Part shown: positions 58,601 through 60,092 of the stretch, piece by piece | Numbering within the stretch: position 1 is the first letter of the stretch | Layout: each line of letters starts with the position of its first letter | DNA from: Amphimedon queenslandica | Lineage: Eukaryota > Porifera > Demospongiae > Haplosclerida > Niphatidae | Assembly (NCBI RefSeq): GCF_000090795.2 | Contig: NW_003546258.1 | Location: 555,874-615,965 of the forward strand | DNA: 60,092 nucleotides | Direction: 5' to 3' | Notes under the pieces: generated by a model | What the model saw: the letters and a program-made list of their open reading frames with translations, nothing else | The model's database searches: none | Told to the model about the DNA's origin: nothing | Made by a program: the position numbers and the translations under genes

Positions 58601-59310
58601 CCTAATGCCTCATAGTGTTTCTGGTTATACTTCTTGTCACCTTTACGTACTTCAAACTTAAACGACTCGCCTGTTTCAATAGACACCATATGTCCATCTA
58701 TACCACAGTGATACATATTGATTTCACATAATAGTAATTGTGATATTATACCTTGATTAAATTTATAGCCAAATCCAGTTAGATCTTTTGGAAACTCTTC
58801 TAAAGACTTTTCCGGCTTGGCTGCAGAAGGACCCTTTTTTTCTGCCGTCACTTTCCCAGTCTTTTTGAGCTTCTCTTTTGTTCCTGCTGGTTTTCCAACT
58901 TTTTCTTTTTTGCTGTCATTCGTATCACCTTGTGAAACAGTGTCAGTGGCTCGATCAGTGGGTGTTTCTTTACTCTTCGTATCATCATCACTCTGAACCT
59001 TCATACTGCTGGCATCTTTTACCGGTTCATTTTTATGTTCCAAATTTTTATCTTCATTTTCTTTCATAAGACTTCCATTTGATTCATCTAGTTTATTCTT
59101 TGGGTCCTCATTTTCTTCTGGTGATGCCAGGATTGCTGGAATTTCTCCAACTTCAGAAGTTTGGCATGACTTTGATTCTAAAATAAAATTTTCTTTGGAG
59201 TAGTGGACATCAAGTACAGGCAACTCACTTTCCATGAAACAGTAATTAAAAGAAGTCTCGACTAGTAAGATTAGGTCTATAAAGTAAACAACAAAGATAA
59301 CAGCATTCAT
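52676..59310 (-). CDS. FAM172A: FAM172A / ARB2A, Arb2-type alpha/beta-hydrolase-like protein (10 exons, 466 aa)
   Basis: Exons (coding order): 58752-59310, 58597-58697, 58469-58534, 57049-57176, 56652-56715, 56501-56575, 54290-54412, 54116-54232, 53976-54060, 52676-52758 (1401 nt, in frame; human 416 aa). Blocks match vertebrate FAM172[77 protein letters not shown] and AVNWVSS. AHSYGG is the nucleophile-elbow position. The first exon adds about 150 Lys/Glu/Ser-rich residues after a hydrophobic start ([14 protein letters not shown]) that could be a signal peptide; ATG 59235 is an alternative start without it. The family is linked to ER and to nuclear Argonaute/splicing roles in vertebrates. 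Intron 1 is 54 bp, in frame and stop-free. Intron 6 contains an antisense RRM gene. Confidence 0.94.
52887..53818. mobile_element. MITE of the TACCGTA family, copy D, interrupted by another element
   Basis: The left end TACCGTATAGCTGGAAAAGT and right end (complement TACCGTATAGCTGGAAATAT, then TTTGCTGGAATT) form inverted repeats of about 40 bp with TA at both edges. Removing the inner element (53013-53728) and one 7-bp duplication leaves about 209 bp, the normal family size. It lies in FAM172A intron 9. Confidence 0.8.
53013..53728. mobile_element. Non-autonomous DNA transposon (716 bp) with 7-bp target duplication
   Basis: Inverted ends of about 34 bp: left CATAGATATTAGAGTA then AGGGATTGGAAACGG; right, on the complement, CATAGATATTATAGTA then AGGGATTGGAAACGG. 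It is flanked directly by ATTACTT (53006-53012 and 53729-53735). No transposase ORF is present. End structure and duplication length are nearest to hAT-type elements (usually 8 bp), but the class is uncertain. Confidence 0.85.
54736..56230 (+). CDS. RRM RNA-binding protein with His/Arg- and Tyr-rich tail, nested antisense in FAM172A (3 exons, 371 aa)
   Basis: Exons 54736-55306, 55590-55628, 55725-56230 (1116 nt, in frame). Residues 1-125 are acidic and disordered. One RRM at about 128-195 shows RNP2-like VFIGHL and RNP1-like GYGFVQF. The set [10 protein letters not shown]...[17 protein letters not shown] is closest to hnRNP C/RALY and related proteins (SRVFIGNLNT...). The tail has an [13 protein letters not shown] block, like RS-domain proteins, then a Tyr/Pro/Arg-rich region ([19 protein letters not shown]). 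Expected role: nuclear pre-mRNA binding. The whole gene lies inside the 2.1-kb FAM172A intron 6, on the opposite strand, and is head-to-tail with no host exon. The start ATG is preceded by an in-frame upstream region lacking other ATGs near it. Confidence 0.85.
57535..58090. repeat. Palindrome-core repeat, about three tandem copies
   Basis: Reverse-oriented units in FAM172A intron 3. Cores CACTGTACTATAATACAGGG (near 57699) and CCTGTACTATAGTACAGGGA (near 57888) lie about 187 bp apart, matching the period of the EDRF1 array. Confidence 0.85.
58153..58368. mobile_element. MITE of the TACCGTA family, copy F (216 bp)
   Basis: The left end TACCGTATAGCTCCAAAT pairs with the right end (complement TACCTTATAGCTACAAGT). 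The interior carries repeated TTGACAAAATTTTT motifs inverted about the centre, so the whole could fold as one long hairpin. Confidence 0.65.
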
Positions 59311-59481
59311 TCATGTAAGATCTATTTAACAGTATTTTTATTTAAACCCCACCCTCGTTCCCTCCCTACTTTACTAGATCTAGCTAGATAGTTTATTTCA
59401 TTTTGTGAGTTCTGACTTCTAAGACCTGGTGAGGGTGACCTGGGCTGGGGTCCAGAGTACTCGTGGTACACTTATAGAGCT
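59311..59481. promoter_or_regulatory. Divergent promoter FAM172A / death-domain gene
   Basis: 171 bp between start codons, with 'tagatctagctagatag' near 59375. No TATA box is apparent. Confidence 0.4.
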
Positions 59482-59523
59482 ATGGCCACTGGTCAAAATT
59501 GTTTAGGTAAGCTTAAGCTAAGC

Positions 59524-59573
<50 letters not shown>

Positions 59574-60092
59574 CAAAATCCGCCATTTTGATTTCCTACA
59601 TGTACTAGGTGTTGATGATCTTGCTGATGTTCTTGACTTATTGCAGAGATGTGGCTTCCCAGAAACAAAATGGCATCAGCTTGGACTTAAACTAGGACTA
59701 AGGAAAAATACACTGGATGCCATAGAAAAGAATCATCCTCATGATGTATCTCGCTGTATGACAGAGTGCCTCTCCCAATGGTTAGGTAGAGCTGATAATG
59801 TTGACAGTAGAGGAGGAGCCAACTTGGACTCACTGTCAGATGCTCTACGATCTATGAATGAAACTGCTGTAGCTGAGAAGTTAAGTGAGTCAATCATAAC
59901 TTACAATGTATGTAATTATAATCATTGCATTTTATCATAGAACATCATGCTCTTATTAATATTTTTAATAATCGTCATACTGTCCTGTCTCAGTCTCTTT
60001 GTGATTCTGTCAGTATTGCTTGGTTACTTTATGCTGAACGTATGTTAACACAAGAAGCAGTTAGTAGAGTGGTGTCAGCTAGTCCCTCTATT
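59482..60092 (+). CDS. Death-domain protein, 5' part (truncated by window edge)
   Basis: Exons 59482-59884 and 59941 to beyond 60092; the visible part is 185 codons. A 16-residue Asp run (GAT microsatellite, 59528-59575) follows a short N-terminus. A death-fold domain comes next: VDDLADVLDLLQRCGFPETK, then WHQLGLKLGLRKNTLDAIEK, CMTECLSQWL and LSDALRSMNETAVAEKL. The second exon opens another helical segment (INIFNNRHTVLSQSLCDSV, AERMLTQEAVSRVV) resembling the helical repeats that accompany death domains in sponge NLR-like and adaptor genes. The rest of the architecture (NACHT, kinase or other) is outside the window. Expected role: death-fold signalling adaptor or receptor, by family only. Confidence 0.75.

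Overview
The window looks like nuclear DNA of a demosponge, most likely Amphimedon queenslandica or a close relative. This is inferred from AT-rich sequence, metazoan orthologues broken by very short introns (many 45-60 bp, GT...AG), CD225 genes, Glass-type zinc fingers and a death-domain gene. No bacterial operons, tRNAs, rRNAs or CRISPR arrays were seen. I built the multi-exon models by hand: joined exons had to keep frame, use splice sites and resemble known families. The full models add up to whole codons.

Layout, left to right: 3' end of an unknown + gene (to 1049); WDR11 (-, 1533-9972); LIPT2 (+, 10089-11197); TAF1B (-, 11200-13817); CCDC152 (+, 13883-15085); BCCIP (-, 15121-16450); PIGY (+, 16558-16865); two Glass-like zinc-finger genes tail to tail (+, 17415-18749; -, 19706-21344); UBOX5/RNF37 (-, 24754-26200); a repeat-rich spacer with a 501-bp assembly gap; a fibronectin-III type I membrane receptor (+, 30877-34428); EDRF1 (-, 34502-41038); three CD225/dispanin-like genes (+, -, +; 41282-43685); PTCD3/mS39 (+, 43877-52211) with a seven-helix receptor gene inside one intron; FAM172A/ARB2A (-, 52676-59310) with an RRM gene antisense inside one intron; and the start of a death-domain gene (+, 59482 to the edge).

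Most genes alternate in strand, so neighbours share divergent promoters (65-245 bp between start codons) or converge with almost no spacer (2 bp between the LIPT2 and TAF1B stop codons). Most are unrelated housekeeping functions: Golgi/endosome trafficking, mitochondrial lipoylation and translation, Pol I initiation, GPI anchors, ubiquitin ligation and RNA binding. WDR11, BCCIP and EDRF1 are all on human 10q26, so this may be a relic of an ancestral metazoan linkage group.

The most interesting content is lineage-specific: the Glass pair, the CD225 cluster, the orphan FN3 receptor with a repeated serine tail, the nested 7TM gene, a 178-186 bp repeat family with interchangeable palindromic cores, and a TA-flanked MITE family in which one copy holds a second transposon with its target duplication.
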